A model generated the notes under the pieces. That model saw only the letters and a program-made list of their open reading frames with translations. It ran no database searches and was not told the origin of the DNA. This document shows positions 40,479 to 48,676 of a stretch of DNA of 64,000 nt, one piece after another. The first letter of the stretch is position 1. Each line of letters opens with the position of its first letter. The DNA comes from an uncultured Ruminiclostridium sp. (lineage in GTDB: Bacteria; Bacillota; Clostridia; Oscillospirales; Ruminococcaceae). The position numbers and the translations under genes were made by a program. The stretch is from NCBI GenBank assembly GCA_947594425.1, contig CANQED010000001.1, positions 124,001 to 188,000 on the forward strand. Direction: 5' to 3'.

Positions 40479-41600
40479 TTACAGCTTATCCCCTTTAGCC
40501 TCCTCGGCGGTTATTTCCACCGGGGTCTCTTCGTCCGGGTCGTCGGGGCTGGCTATCTTTATCACCTTGCCTAAAAAGAGCGACAGCACAAGTCCCGTGA
40601 TTATCGGCAGATAAAAGGTCAGCAGCCTCCATATAAACGTCGACGTCCCCGCGAGCGGGTCTCTGCCCGGAACATTGAATATCCCGCCGAAAAACGCCGT
40701 ATAGCTTCCCTCCGCCGCTCCGAGCGCGCCGGGGAGCGGCACAAATCCCGATATCATAAGCACGAATGCCTGACATGATATTATCGTTATGTAGTCAGTG
40801 CCGCTTAGCCCAAAGCCGAGATATATCACATATGATATCGAAAAATACACGGTCAGCTGTATTATAGTGTATATTATCATACGTATGATGAGCCACGGCT
40901 TTTTCTTGATAAAATTAAAATTTTCGTGAAACTCGTCTATAGTCGCGTTTACTTTTTCGATAGAATTATCCACGTCGGCGGCGGTCTTAAGTATACGCAG
41001 CTTTCCGCCAAGCTTAATTACGCCCTTTGCCATTATTTTCAGCGGGCGGGTGAAAAATGCCGCCATTATCAGCACGACGATAACTCCCGTATTTATCAAA
41101 AAGCCCACCAGCACCAGCGCCATAAGCGGCGCGAAACGCTCGGCAAAGGAGGAAAACCTTACCACAAGAACAAACAGCGAGTACACCGTCAATACGAACT
41201 GATACACGATAAAGCGGCTGAGCAGGGCGGTCAGCGCGTTAGACACGGGTACGCCGAATTTTTTAAAATAATACGCCTGCATAGGCTGTCCGCCGGTAGA
41301 CGACGGGGTTATGCAGTTAAAATACTGCCCGAGTATCGCCACGATAAACGACTTATAAAACTTCTGCCCCGGCGAGAGCGTCTGCAGCACGGCGTGCAGC
41401 TGTAAAGCCTCCATTGTCCAGTACACCACCATACACAATACCGCCACCAGCAAAAAGCCGACGTTTATCTTGCTGATATTGCTTATGATATTGTCAAAGC
41501 CGTCGACAAAGCACACGTAAAATATCATCAGCACAAACGCTATCGCGCAGATGATAAGGCTTATTTTATTTGAATTTTTCTTTTTCTTCTTTGTACTCAT
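40479..41600 (-). CDS. Flippase-like (LPG synthase TM / YbhN) membrane protein
   Basis: A 373-residue protein with about eight membrane helices of the lysylphosphatidylglycerol-synthase-TM (UPF0104/AglD) family. Markers: TPSSTGGQPMQAYYF, SRFIVYQFVLTVYSLF, and SGFVPLPGALGAAEGSYTAF. No catalytic LPG domain is present. It overlaps the upstream glycosyltransferase by 4 bases, so the pair probably builds and moves a membrane glycolipid or undecaprenyl-linked sugar (inference). Confidence 0.85.
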   Translation of the reverse strand: MSTKKKKKNSNKISLIICAIAFVLMIFYVCFVDGFDNIISNISKINVGFLLVAVLCMVVYWTMEALQLHAVLQTLSPGQKFYKSFIVAILGQYFNCITPSSTGGQPMQAYYFKKFGVPVSNALTALLSRFIVYQFVLTVYSLFVLVVRFSSFAERFAPLMALVLVGFLINTGVIVVLIMAAFFTRPLKIMAKGVIKLGGKLRILKTAADVDNSIEKVNATIDEFHENFNFIKKKPWLIIRMIIYTIIQLTVYFSISYVIYLGFGLSGTDYITIISCQAFVLMISGFVPLPGALGAAEGSYTAFFGGIFNVPGRDPLAGTSTFIWRLLTFYLPIITGLVLSLFLGKVIKIASPDDPDEETPVEITAEEAKGDKL

Positions 41601-42640
41601 TTCTTCTCGTCTTGCAAAGCATTATACAGCCCCGTATAATACTCGTCCCACATTTTCATAATATTTTCCTTTGAGTAAAACTCGTTGCCGCGCTTTGACA
41701 TAGCGCACGCGGCGTCATAGTATCCTTTATCGCTCATAAGCCGCCTTATTACCGAGATAAAGCCGTCGACGCTGCTTTCTTTTAAATAAAAGTCAAACAG
41801 TATCCCCTCATATATTGGCAGGTCGCGCAGCAGCACGGGCATATTTACGCACATTGCCTCTAAGATAGTCATCGGGAAAAGCTCCTCAAACGACGCGAGG
41901 AACATAACGTCGGCGAGATTGAACACCTCGTTCATGTACTCCCTGTCGACTATGCCCAAAAATTTGACGTTAGCGGGGGGCGCGTCGAGCACCTTTTGTA
42001 TCTCCTTATAGCCGTCGGTTATCGCGCCGAAAGAAAATCCGCCCGCCCATACAAAGGTCACGTCGGGCATTTTTTCTGCTATCTTAAGAAAATCAAATAT
42101 CCCCTTACGCACCTGAAGCTGTCCCGCGGACATAACTACAAACGCGTCCTCGGGTATACCGTACTTTTTGCGGTATTCCTGCTTTTGCTGCGCGCTCACG
42201 GGGTGAAACGCGTCGCTCGATACATAATTGGGGATATAAGTTATCTTTTCTCTCGGCACGCCGTACTTTTCGCTCAAAACGTCCACAAAGTATGAATTTA
42301 CCGTGACAAGGTGATCCATACTCTTGTAGAACTTTATCATATACCAGTAAAATATCTTGCGAAAAGGCCCGGGGAGATTTAGGCTGCTGTCCACCGTCTC
42401 GGGGACCATATGCACATAGCACACCGATGTGCCCTTAGAGGTGAGTGAACGCTTCATAATGGCAAATTTAGGGTCTATCGTGTGATAATGCACGATAGGC
42501 GTCTTTATATGCTTATTCTCGTATACGGTAAACTTGTCGGACATCTCCTTTATCAGTCCGACCTGCTCGATATACGCCGAGCCTACTCCCTGCCCCTTTA
42601 CCTTAGTGGCGCTTGACTGCATATTTATCTCTATCGGCAT
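41597..42640 (-). CDS. Glycosyltransferase family 4, glycolipid type
   Basis: A 347-residue GT4 enzyme. The N-terminus INMQSSATKVKGQGVGSAYI and VHYHTIDPKFAIMKRSL are typical of Firmicutes diacylglycerol glucosyltransferase relatives. The donor-binding region shows VVMSAGQLQVRKGIFDFLK and the EX7E-type FEELFPMTILEAM (acidic residues near 275 and 283). The start is ATG at 42640, five bases after AGGGGGTG; an in-frame ATG at 42709 lies upstream, within the promoter region. It acts at the inner membrane face; acceptor unknown. Confidence 0.87.
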   Translation of the reverse strand: MPIEINMQSSATKVKGQGVGSAYIEQVGLIKEMSDKFTVYENKHIKTPIVHYHTIDPKFAIMKRSLTSKGTSVCYVHMVPETVDSSLNLPGPFRKIFYWYMIKFYKSMDHLVTVNSYFVDVLSEKYGVPREKITYIPNYVSSDAFHPVSAQQKQEYRKKYGIPEDAFVVMSAGQLQVRKGIFDFLKIAEKMPDVTFVWAGGFSFGAITDGYKEIQKVLDAPPANVKFLGIVDREYMNEVFNLADVMFLASFEELFPMTILEAMCVNMPVLLRDLPIYEGILFDFYLKESSVDGFISVIRRLMSDKGYYDAACAMSKRGNEFYSKENIMKMWDEYYTGLYNALQDEKK

Positions 42641-42697
42641 AAGTACACCCCCTCGGCGGTCATACAAAATTATCCTCTTTTTAAGAATACGTATATT

Positions 42698-42726
42698 ATT
42701 ATACCGCATTACCTCCGATTTGTCAA
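42698..42726 (-). promoter_or_regulatory. Promoter of the glycosyltransferase/flippase pair
   Basis: On the minus strand TTGACA (42721-42726), 17 bases, TATAAT (42698-42703). It is back to back with the ABC importer promoter. Confidence 0.8.
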
Positions 42727-42766
42727 CGGGAAAAATCGCGGCATACGGCAGTCCGAAATTTTTTAT

Positions 42767-42795
42767 TTGACAAAGTGCGCATTATATGTTATAAT
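42767..42795 (+). promoter_or_regulatory. Promoter of the amino-acid ABC importer
   Basis: TTGACA (42767-42772), 17 bases, TATAAT (42790-42795). A leader of about 100 bases follows; no T-box or riboswitch was recognised in it. Confidence 0.85.
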
Positions 42796-42903
42796 ACGAT
42801 AATGTAATAGCGTGCTAAAGCAAAAACGCGCGCAAGGTCAAATTTTGCCGCAAGTGGTTAAAATTTCCACCCAAAGCGGCGGAACAATAAAAAGGAGGAC
42901 ATA

Positions 42904-43692
42904 ATGAAGAAGTTAGCAATTATTTTAGCGGCGCTCACCGCGGCGCTAAGCCTTACCGCCTGCTCGGGCGAGTCGGGCTCGGACGTGGACTATGTAAAGA
43001 ACAAGGGCACACTTATCGTCGGCATAACCGATTTTGCACCGATGGATTACAGAAATGAGAGCGGCGACGACTGGATAGGCTTTGACGCGGATATGGCTAA
43101 GGCATTCGCGGCGGACCTCGGCGTAGAGGCTCAGTTTATCGAGATAACTAACTGGGACAACAAGTCTATCGAGCTTGACACTAAGTCCGTGGACGTTGTA
43201 TGGAACGGTATGACCCTTACCGACGACGTTAAGGAGCTTATGGCGACAAGCGAGCCCTATTGCAAGAACGCTCAGGTGGTAGTCACCAAGACCGAAAAGG
43301 CCGAGGGCTTAAAGAGCGTCGACGATATCAAGTCACTGAGCTTTGCGGTAGAGAACGGCTCGGCGGGTGCTGAGGCTCTCGACGCTGTGGGTATCGAATA
43401 TACTAAAGTCGACAACCAAGCTAAGGCTCTTATGGAGGTATCCTCCGGCAGCGTTGACGCGTGCGTTATCGACCTGCTTATGGCGGGCGCTATGATAGGC
43501 GAGGGTACGAGCTATGACACCCTTGCCATGACCGACGTTAACCTTTCGGACGAAGAATACGGCGTGGGCTTCCGCAAGGACAGCGACCTTGTTGACGCGT
43601 TCAATACATTCTGGAAGAAAGCGTACGACGACGGCACTGTTATGAAGACCGCAGAGACCTACGGCATAGCGCAGAACATAATCGCTAAGTAA
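42904..43692 (+). CDS. Amino-acid ABC transporter substrate-binding lipoprotein
   Basis: A 262-residue family 3 binding protein. It has a signal peptide with lipobox LTAC (Cys20), then GTLIVGITDFAPMDYRNESG, GFDADMAKAFAADLGVEAQF, and VWNGMTLTDDVKELMATSEP. Ligand contacts fit polar or acidic amino acids, or cystine; exact ligand unknown. The ATG follows AAGGAGG. A hairpin follows the stop, then the permease and ATPase genes. Confidence 0.93.
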   Translation: MKKLAIILAALTAALSLTACSGESGSDVDYVKNKGTLIVGITDFAPMDYRNESGDDWIGFDADMAKAFAADLGVEAQFIEITNWDNKSIELDTKSVDVVWNGMTLTDDVKELMATSEPYCKNAQVVVTKTEKAEGLKSVDDIKSLSFAVENGSAGAEALDAVGIEYTKVDNQAKALMEVSSGSVDACVIDLLMAGAMIGEGTSYDTLAMTDVNLSDEEYGVGFRKDSDLVDAFNTFWKKAYDDGTVMKTAETYGIAQNIIAK

Positions 43693-43704
43693 AATAATAT
43701 AATT

Positions 43705-43728
43705 CAAGGCAGGGGTTACTCTGCCTTG
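43705..43728 (+). other. Intercistronic hairpin after the binding-protein gene
   Basis: An 8-bp perfect stem (CAAGGCAG with CTGCCTTG, 8-base loop) with no T-run. It probably slows 3' decay of the binding-protein message, so that this subunit is made in excess. Confidence 0.6.
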
Positions 43729-43763
43729 TGCTGTATATTAATACATACGAAACGGAGAAAGTT

Positions 43764-44405
43764 ATGTCATTCTGGGACGTCAATCTTACTATACTGCAAG
43801 GTCTGGTAACGACCGCCGAGCTGTTTTTCCTCACCCTGCTGTTTGCGATACCGTTGGGGCTGATCATCTGCATGGGCTCTATGTCAAAGATATCGCCTAT
43901 CCGCTGGGTGGTAAAGACTATCGTATGGATAGTGCGCGGCTCGCCGCTAATGTTACAGATACTTATCGTATTCTACGGTCCGGGGCTGCTGTTCGGGCTG
44001 CCGCTGTTGCCGAGATTTACTGCGGCGCTTATCACGTTTGTGATAAATTATGCCTGCTACTTTTCGGAGATATTCCGCGGCGGCATACAGTCTATCCCGA
44101 ACGGGCAGTACGAGGCGGGGCAGATGCTCGGTATGACGCGCTCGCAGGTGTTTTTCAAGGTGATACTGTTACAGCTTGTAAAGAGGGTCGTGCCGCCTAT
44201 GGGCAACGAGCTTATCACGCTGGTAAAGGACACCGCGCTAGTGCGCGTTATAGCGGTATACGAGGTCATATGGATGGGCGAATCGTTTATCAAAAAAGGC
44301 ATGATATGGCCGCTGTTCTATACGGCTGTATTCTACCTTGCGTTTAACGGCATACTTACTTTACTGCTCGGCAAGATAGAGAAAAAGCTGAGCTACTTTG
44401 ACTGA
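43764..44405 (+). CDS. Amino-acid ABC transporter permease
   Basis: A 213-residue His/Glu/Gln-type permease with five membrane helices. The N-terminus is [20 protein letters not shown]. The ATPase-contact loop is [20 protein letters not shown] (EAA motif). The ATG at 43764 follows GGAGAAAG; in-frame upstream starts lack this. It forms the channel as a homodimer. Confidence 0.94.
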   Translation: MSFWDVNLTILQGLVTTAELFFLTLLFAIPLGLIICMGSMSKISPIRWVVKTIVWIVRGSPLMLQILIVFYGPGLLFGLPLLPRFTAALITFVINYACYFSEIFRGGIQSIPNGQYEAGQMLGMTRSQVFFKVILLQLVKRVVPPMGNELITLVKDTALVRVIAVYEVIWMGESFIKKGMIWPLFYTAVFYLAFNGILTLLLGKIEKKLSYFD

Positions 44406-44419
44406 CGGGAGGGAGAAAT

Positions 44420-45202
44420 ATGTCATTGTTAGAGGTACACGACCTGCATAAGAGCTTTGGCAAGACGGAGGTGCTCAAAGGCATAGATTTTTCTCTCGAT
44501 GAGGGAAAGGTGCTCAGCGTTATCGGCTCGTCTGGCAGCGGTAAGACTACCCTGCTGCGCTGTATAACTCAGCTCGAGAGCGCCGAGCGCGGTCATATAA
44601 CGGTAGACGGCGAGACCGTCTTTGACGCCGACGAAACGGCAAAGCTTACTAAGGAAGAAAAACGCCGCAGGCAGCTAAACTTCGGGCTTGTGTTCCAGTC
44701 CTTTAATCTTTTCCCGCAGTACAACGTACTGCAAAACGTCACCCTCGCTATGGAACTTCAGGCAAAGGAGCGCCCCGATTTTAAAGAGAAAAAGACCGAG
44801 CTGCTAAAGGCGATAAATGACGAGGCGCTGCGCCTAATTGACAGCGTGGGATTATCCGAAAAGCTGTCCAATTATCCCTGCGAGCTGTCGGGCGGACAGC
44901 AGCAGAGAGTGGCTATCGCACGGGCGCTTGCTATGAAGCCGAGGATACTCTGCTTTGACGAGCCGACCTCGGCGCTCGACCCCGAGCTTACTAACGAGGT
45001 TCTCGCGGTAATAAAGAGCCTGACTAAGCTTAATATCACGATGATAATCGTCACGCACGAGATGCGTTTTGCCAAAGAGGTATCGGACAGGGTGATATTT
45101 ATGGACGGCGGCGTGATATGCGCGCAGGGCTCGCCCGACGAGATATTCGGCGGGTCGGACAACGCGCGGCTGAATGAGTTTCTCGGCAGCTTTCAAAAAT
45201 GA
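44420..45202 (+). CDS. Amino-acid ABC transporter ATPase
   Basis: A 260-residue ATPase of the polar amino-acid import class. Walker A is [12 protein letters not shown]-loop [15 protein letters not shown], signature [15 protein letters not shown], Walker [16 protein letters not shown]-loop [11 protein letters not shown] charged insert ([15 protein letters not shown]) before the Q-loop is common in this group. The ATG follows GGGAGGGAG. Confidence 0.96.
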   Translation: MSLLEVHDLHKSFGKTEVLKGIDFSLDEGKVLSVIGSSGSGKTTLLRCITQLESAERGHITVDGETVFDADETAKLTKEEKRRRQLNFGLVFQSFNLFPQYNVLQNVTLAMELQAKERPDFKEKKTELLKAINDEALRLIDSVGLSEKLSNYPCELSGGQQQRVAIARALAMKPRILCFDEPTSALDPELTNEVLAVIKSLTKLNITMIIVTHEMRFAKEVSDRVIFMDGGVICAQGSPDEIFGGSDNARLNEFLGSFQK

Positions 45203-45206
45203 GCTA

Positions 45207-45235
45207 TTGACAAATTAAAATTTTTGTGGTAAAAT
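45207..45235 (+). promoter_or_regulatory. Promoter of queT
   Basis: TTGACA (45207-45212), 17 bases, TAAAAT (45230-45235), starting 4 bases after the ABC ATPase stop. Transcription would begin near 45241, right at the candidate riboswitch. Confidence 0.75.
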
Positions 45236-45239
45236 TACC

Positions 45240-45310
45240 CCCGTGAGTTCGCAAAATCCTCACATTCTCGATAAGTAAAATTATCGGGATAAATCAAAAC
45301 TACGGAGGAA
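45240..45310 (+). promoter_or_regulatory. Candidate preQ1-type riboswitch upstream of queT
   Basis: The leader begins with a 5-bp hairpin (GTGAG, loop TTCGCAAAATC, CTCAC). A second hairpin follows (CTCGATAA, GTAAAA, TTATCGGG), then an A-rich AAAACTA leading into the ribosome binding site GGAGG (45304-45308). Loop bases TTCG and ATCC can pair with CGGA/GGAG and hide that site. The plan of first hairpin, inserted hairpin, then pseudoknot strand fits H-type preQ1 riboswitches with an inserted helix. Identification is by layout and gene context only. Confidence 0.5.
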
Positions 45311-45319
45311 TTTAATACC

Positions 45320-45823
45320 ATGAGGAACAAGAAGGTTCTGTTCATCACCCAAGGAGCCGTCATTGCGGCGGCGTATGTCGCCCTGACGTGGCTTACAAGC
45401 CTTATGGGGCTTGCGAGCGGAGTAGTGCAGGTGAGGCTGAGCGAGGCGCTCGTCGTGCTGCCCGCGTTTACCCCCGCAGCTATACCGGGTCTGTTCGTCG
45501 GTTGCGTTATCGCTAACACGATAACCGGCGGGATAGTGTGGGACATTGTTTTCGGCAGCCTTGCGACGCTGATAGGCGCGATATTCACCTATATGCTGCG
45601 CGACAAGAACAAGTGGCTCGCACCCCTGCCGCCGATTATCTCAAACACGGTGATAATACCGCTCGTGCTGACTTTTGCCTATAATGTGCCCGACGCGCTG
45701 TGGTTTACGACCCTTACCGTATGCGCCGGAGAAATAATTTCCTGCGGGGTGGTCGGTATGTGCCTTTATCAGGGCATAGACAACAAGACCTGCCGAAAGC
45801 TTTTCGCCGGTGAGAACAGCTGA
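45320..45823 (+). CDS. queT: QueT family queuosine-precursor transporter
   Basis: A 167-residue membrane protein with five or six helices. The QueT signature is seen in VVQVRLSEALVVLPAFTPAA, IPGLFVGCVIANTI and GGIVWDIVFGSLATLIGA. QueT is the substrate-specific component of an ECF-type importer for preQ1 or queuine. No ECF ATPase genes are nearby; group II systems share these elsewhere. The ATG follows GGAGG at 11 bases. Confidence 0.92.
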   Translation: MRNKKVLFITQGAVIAAAYVALTWLTSLMGLASGVVQVRLSEALVVLPAFTPAAIPGLFVGCVIANTITGGIVWDIVFGSLATLIGAIFTYMLRDKNKWLAPLPPIISNTVIIPLVLTFAYNVPDALWFTTLTVCAGEIISCGVVGMCLYQGIDNKTCRKLFAGENS

Positions 45824-45838
45824 TTTTGCAATACAACA

Positions 45839-45876
45839 ACTGCCCTTGCGCAATTACTCGCAAGGGCAGTATTTTT
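45839..45876 (+). terminator. Terminator of queT
   Basis: A 12-bp perfect stem (ACTGCCCTTGCG with its complement, 8-base loop), followed by ATTTTTAT. Confidence 0.9.
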
Positions 45877-45903
45877 ATACCTGTATTAGCTTTTTGTGAG
45901 AGC

Positions 45904-47514
45904 TTATCCCTGTACTTCTCCCCTAAACCAGTGTCTTATCCAGTTGCCTGCCTCGGAGAGGTCGTCCTCTCCCCAGTTGCCGTCCGCCGAGCCCGAAGGT
46001 CGTACCACGCAGCACGCCTCGTCCTTGTTGGCGAGAGCCCAGTTCATATAGCTTACGCCCATGCTGTCGAGCAATGACAGCCACTGGGTCGCCTGATTAA
46101 AGTCGTTAGCGCCGTTGCCCGACGCGTCGCAGCAGCCGAACTCGGATACGAATATCGGCAGTCCCGCGCTGACGCACTGCTTTGCGCGGTCGCGCAGCCA
46201 GTCGGTATGCGTCGCCGCATAAAAGTGCAGGGTGTACATAACGTTGTCAAAATCGAGCGGGTCGGCTAGCGCCTTATCTATATCTTGGCTCCATGTCGGA
46301 CTTCCGACAAGTATTACAGAGTCGGGGTCGTTTGCGCGGATAACGGGTATCACCTCTTCGGCGTAAGGCTTTACGTCGCCCTCCCAAGTGGCGTAGCCGT
46401 TGGGCTCGTTGCATATCTCGTAGAGCACGTTCGGATAATCGCCGTACTGCTTTGATATCTCGTCAAAGAAGCGCAAAGCGTCGTCCTTTCTTACCTGCGG
46501 GGACTGGTCTTGAAGCAGGTGCCAGTCTACAATTACGTACATATCAAGCTTTATCGCTATCTCGATGCCCTTGCGCATAAGCGCCTCGTATTGCGCTATG
46601 CCGTCGCCGGTATAGCCCTCGCCCGCGCCCGAATACATTGCCATTCTGACAGCGTTGGTGTTCCAGTCGTCGCGCAGGGTGCGGAATGCCTGCTCGTTGA
46701 CAAAATCCGGAAACCAGCCTATGCCGTGGGTGCTCATACCCTTAAGCTGATAGCCGTCGCCGTTCTTATCGACAAGCTGTGTGCCCTTTACCGAGAGCTG
46801 ACCGTGAGTAGCTACCGGAGTAGCGCCGTCGGGATCCTCAGGAGCGGGCGGCACGGTCTCGACAGGCTTAAGCGTGGTCTGCTCGGGGGTAGAATTATTA
46901 GAGCCCCCTTGAGTAGAAGCGGTAGATGACGCCTTAGTGCCGTTTACCGTAACGGCGTCTGGGGTAAATTCTTCGGGAGATGAATAATTAAAGCCGAAAC
47001 TGATATTTTTCCCCTTTTCGAGAGCGCCGTTATATTCTTCGTTGGTGACCGTGACCTTAGTGCCGTTTACCTCGAATATGCCGTTCCACTGCGAAACGAG
47101 CTCAAATCCGTTCGGTACGTCAAATTCCGCTTTCCAGCTTTCTAAAGAAGTATCGGTGTTGTTGGTGACAACTACGTCATATCCACCGCAGTATTTATCC
47201 CCGTCCATCCATGTACTCGAGAGTTTCCACTGTACGTCAAAGCCGCTTGTCTCCTCGGGTGCGGAGCTTTCCTCAGACTGAGTATCGGCGGAGGTATCTG
47301 CGGCGCTCGTCTGCTCGGAAGAGCTGTCGGGGGCGCTTGTCTGCACTTCCGAGCTTTCTGCGGCGCTTGTCTGCTCTGCGGCGCTGGTGCTGTCGGAGGA
47401 TGTGACAGAAGATGTGCTGTCGACATTTGACGAGGTATTAGCCTCGGTACAGCCCGACAGCAGCATAGCCGCCGACAGGATAAGAGCCGCAGCTCTTATT
47501 ATGTATTTTTTCAT
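45904..47514 (-). CDS. GH5 endoglucanase lipoprotein with CBM2
   Basis: A 536-residue surface cellulase. The signal peptide ends in a lipobox LLSGC (Cys22). A Ser/Thr/Glu-rich linker follows to about residue 90. A CBM2-type cellulose-binding domain spans about 92-192 (WKAEFDVPNGFELVSQWNG). A second linker is followed by a GH5 barrel from about 235. The acid/base is E370 in YEICNEPNG, the nucleophile E458 in FVSEFG; RMAMY and VIVDWH are also typical. It is complete and fits lipid-anchored hydrolysis of cellulose. The promoter's -35 overlaps the FkbM stop codon. Confidence 0.95.
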   Translation of the reverse strand: MKKYIIRAAALILSAAMLLSGCTEANTSSNVDSTSSVTSSDSTSAAEQTSAAESSEVQTSAPDSSSEQTSAADTSADTQSEESSAPEETSGFDVQWKLSSTWMDGDKYCGGYDVVVTNNTDTSLESWKAEFDVPNGFELVSQWNGIFEVNGTKVTVTNEEYNGALEKGKNISFGFNYSSPEEFTPDAVTVNGTKASSTASTQGGSNNSTPEQTTLKPVETVPPAPEDPDGATPVATHGQLSVKGTQLVDKNGDGYQLKGMSTHGIGWFPDFVNEQAFRTLRDDWNTNAVRMAMYSGAGEGYTGDGIAQYEALMRKGIEIAIKLDMYVIVDWHLLQDQSPQVRKDDALRFFDEISKQYGDYPNVLYEICNEPNGYATWEGDVKPYAEEVIPVIRANDPDSVILVGSPTWSQDIDKALADPLDFDNVMYTLHFYAATHTDWLRDRAKQCVSAGLPIFVSEFGCCDASGNGANDFNQATQWLSLLDSMGVSYMNWALANKDEACCVVRPSGSADGNWGEDDLSEAGNWIRHWFRGEVQG

Positions 47515-47555
47515 AGAATTTTTCCTTTCTTTTATTGCCGTATTCGACTTATTTC

Positions 47556-47584
47556 ATAATATACTATTTTGATACAAATGTCAA
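47556..47584 (-). promoter_or_regulatory. Promoter of the GH5 cellulase
   Basis: On the minus strand TTGACA (47579-47584), 17 bases, TATTAT (47556-47561). The -35 element contains the TGA stop of the FkbM gene. Confidence 0.8.
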
Positions 47585-48672
47585 GTACATTCGCAATAAA
47601 GCTCCATATCCCACGCGGGGATATAGGGCGGCTCGCGCAGGTACATTTTGTACTCAGGGCAAAGCGCCTTTATCTTAAGCGGCAGCATAAACATATCCTC
47701 CACGCGGTGATACAGCGACACGATAAGCCTCGGCCTGTCCCGCAGGATATGCCGCCCGCACCCGTCTAACGCCCTATCCTCACAGCCCTCGGTATCAAGC
47801 TTTATGACCGTGACCTTTTCTTCTCCGAGGACGCTGTCGAGCGAGCGCATATCGGTGAGCTTGATATCCGACGCTTTTGGCGGGAGGCCTCCCGTATAGG
47901 GCAAAAAGCCCGAATTTCTTCCGCCCTTAGCGATAAACGGCAATTGCTCGTCCTTATCCCACGCCCCCGCGTTAACGGCGATAAGCTTATCGCCGAGCGC
48001 CGAGTGGCGTGAGACAAGCCGCTTTAGGCTCTTTTCGTCGGGCTCGAAAGCGTAAACGCGCTCTGCCTTATTATTAGCTTTGGCTAAAAATTTTGCGACG
48101 GTATCTCCGTTAAACGCCCCGAGGTCGGCGAATACCTCGCTTTCCCCAACACTTAGCAGAGAATAAACGCCGTCGTCCTGTAATGGCAAGAGCCCGCTTA
48201 TATCCCCCGTTATCCGATAATTCAGCCACGAGGAGTATATCTGTCTTGACTGCTCGTCCGCGAGCATATCATACACCGCCGACAGCTCGGCATAATGCTC
48301 ACGCGCGTACTCTTTATCAAACAGTCCCCCGCCTATCACGGGGACGTCCGGCACGTATAATTCCTGCTCGGCGGCTATTTTAAGGATATTGTCCATTACC
48401 TCCCGCCGCGACGTGCCGAAGCAGACGAGGATAATGACCTCGCCGTATTCTTCTTTTATCTCGGAGTATTTTTTTACCCTAAAGCCATGAAAGCTGTGTC
48501 CGCGCACAAAGTCGTCGCTCGCCATAACGCCCGACGGGGCTATCCCCTTATCGCTCATAACGTCGAGCACCTTTTGCGCGCCGTCACCCATGCCGTAGAG
48601 TATTATCGGCTTTTCTGCACATTTCAGCCGCTCCCATAAGCACGGGAGCGGCTCGATATCTATAAGACCCAT
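47581..48672 (-). CDS. FkbM-family methyltransferase with N-terminal nucleotide-binding-like domain
   Basis: A 363-residue protein. Residues 1-150 form a Rossmann-like domain (KPIILYGMGDGAQKVLDVMS) seen in glycan-modifying proteins. The C-terminal part is an FkbM methyltransferase: VFADLGAFNGDTVAKF (SAM loop), VYAFEPDEKSLKRL, and VTVIKLDTEGCEDRAL. It lies 4 bases after glmS. Such two-domain proteins often act on surface sugars or nucleotide sugars; the substrate is unknown. Confidence 0.85.
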   Translation of the reverse strand: MGLIDIEPLPCLWERLKCAEKPIILYGMGDGAQKVLDVMSDKGIAPSGVMASDDFVRGHSFHGFRVKKYSEIKEEYGEVIILVCFGTSRREVMDNILKIAAEQELYVPDVPVIGGGLFDKEYAREHYAELSAVYDMLADEQSRQIYSSWLNYRITGDISGLLPLQDDGVYSLLSVGESEVFADLGAFNGDTVAKFLAKANNKAERVYAFEPDEKSLKRLVSRHSALGDKLIAVNAGAWDKDEQLPFIAKGGRNSGFLPYTGGLPPKASDIKLTDMRSLDSVLGEEKVTVIKLDTEGCEDRALDGCGRHILRDRPRLIVSLYHRVEDMFMLPLKIKALCPEYKMYLREPPYIPAWDMELYCECT

Positions 48673-48676
48673 AGCT

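Noticed and set aside
42796-42903. T-box or other riboswitch in the leader of the ABC importer
   Set aside because: No T-box sequence, specifier loop or terminator/antiterminator pair was found.
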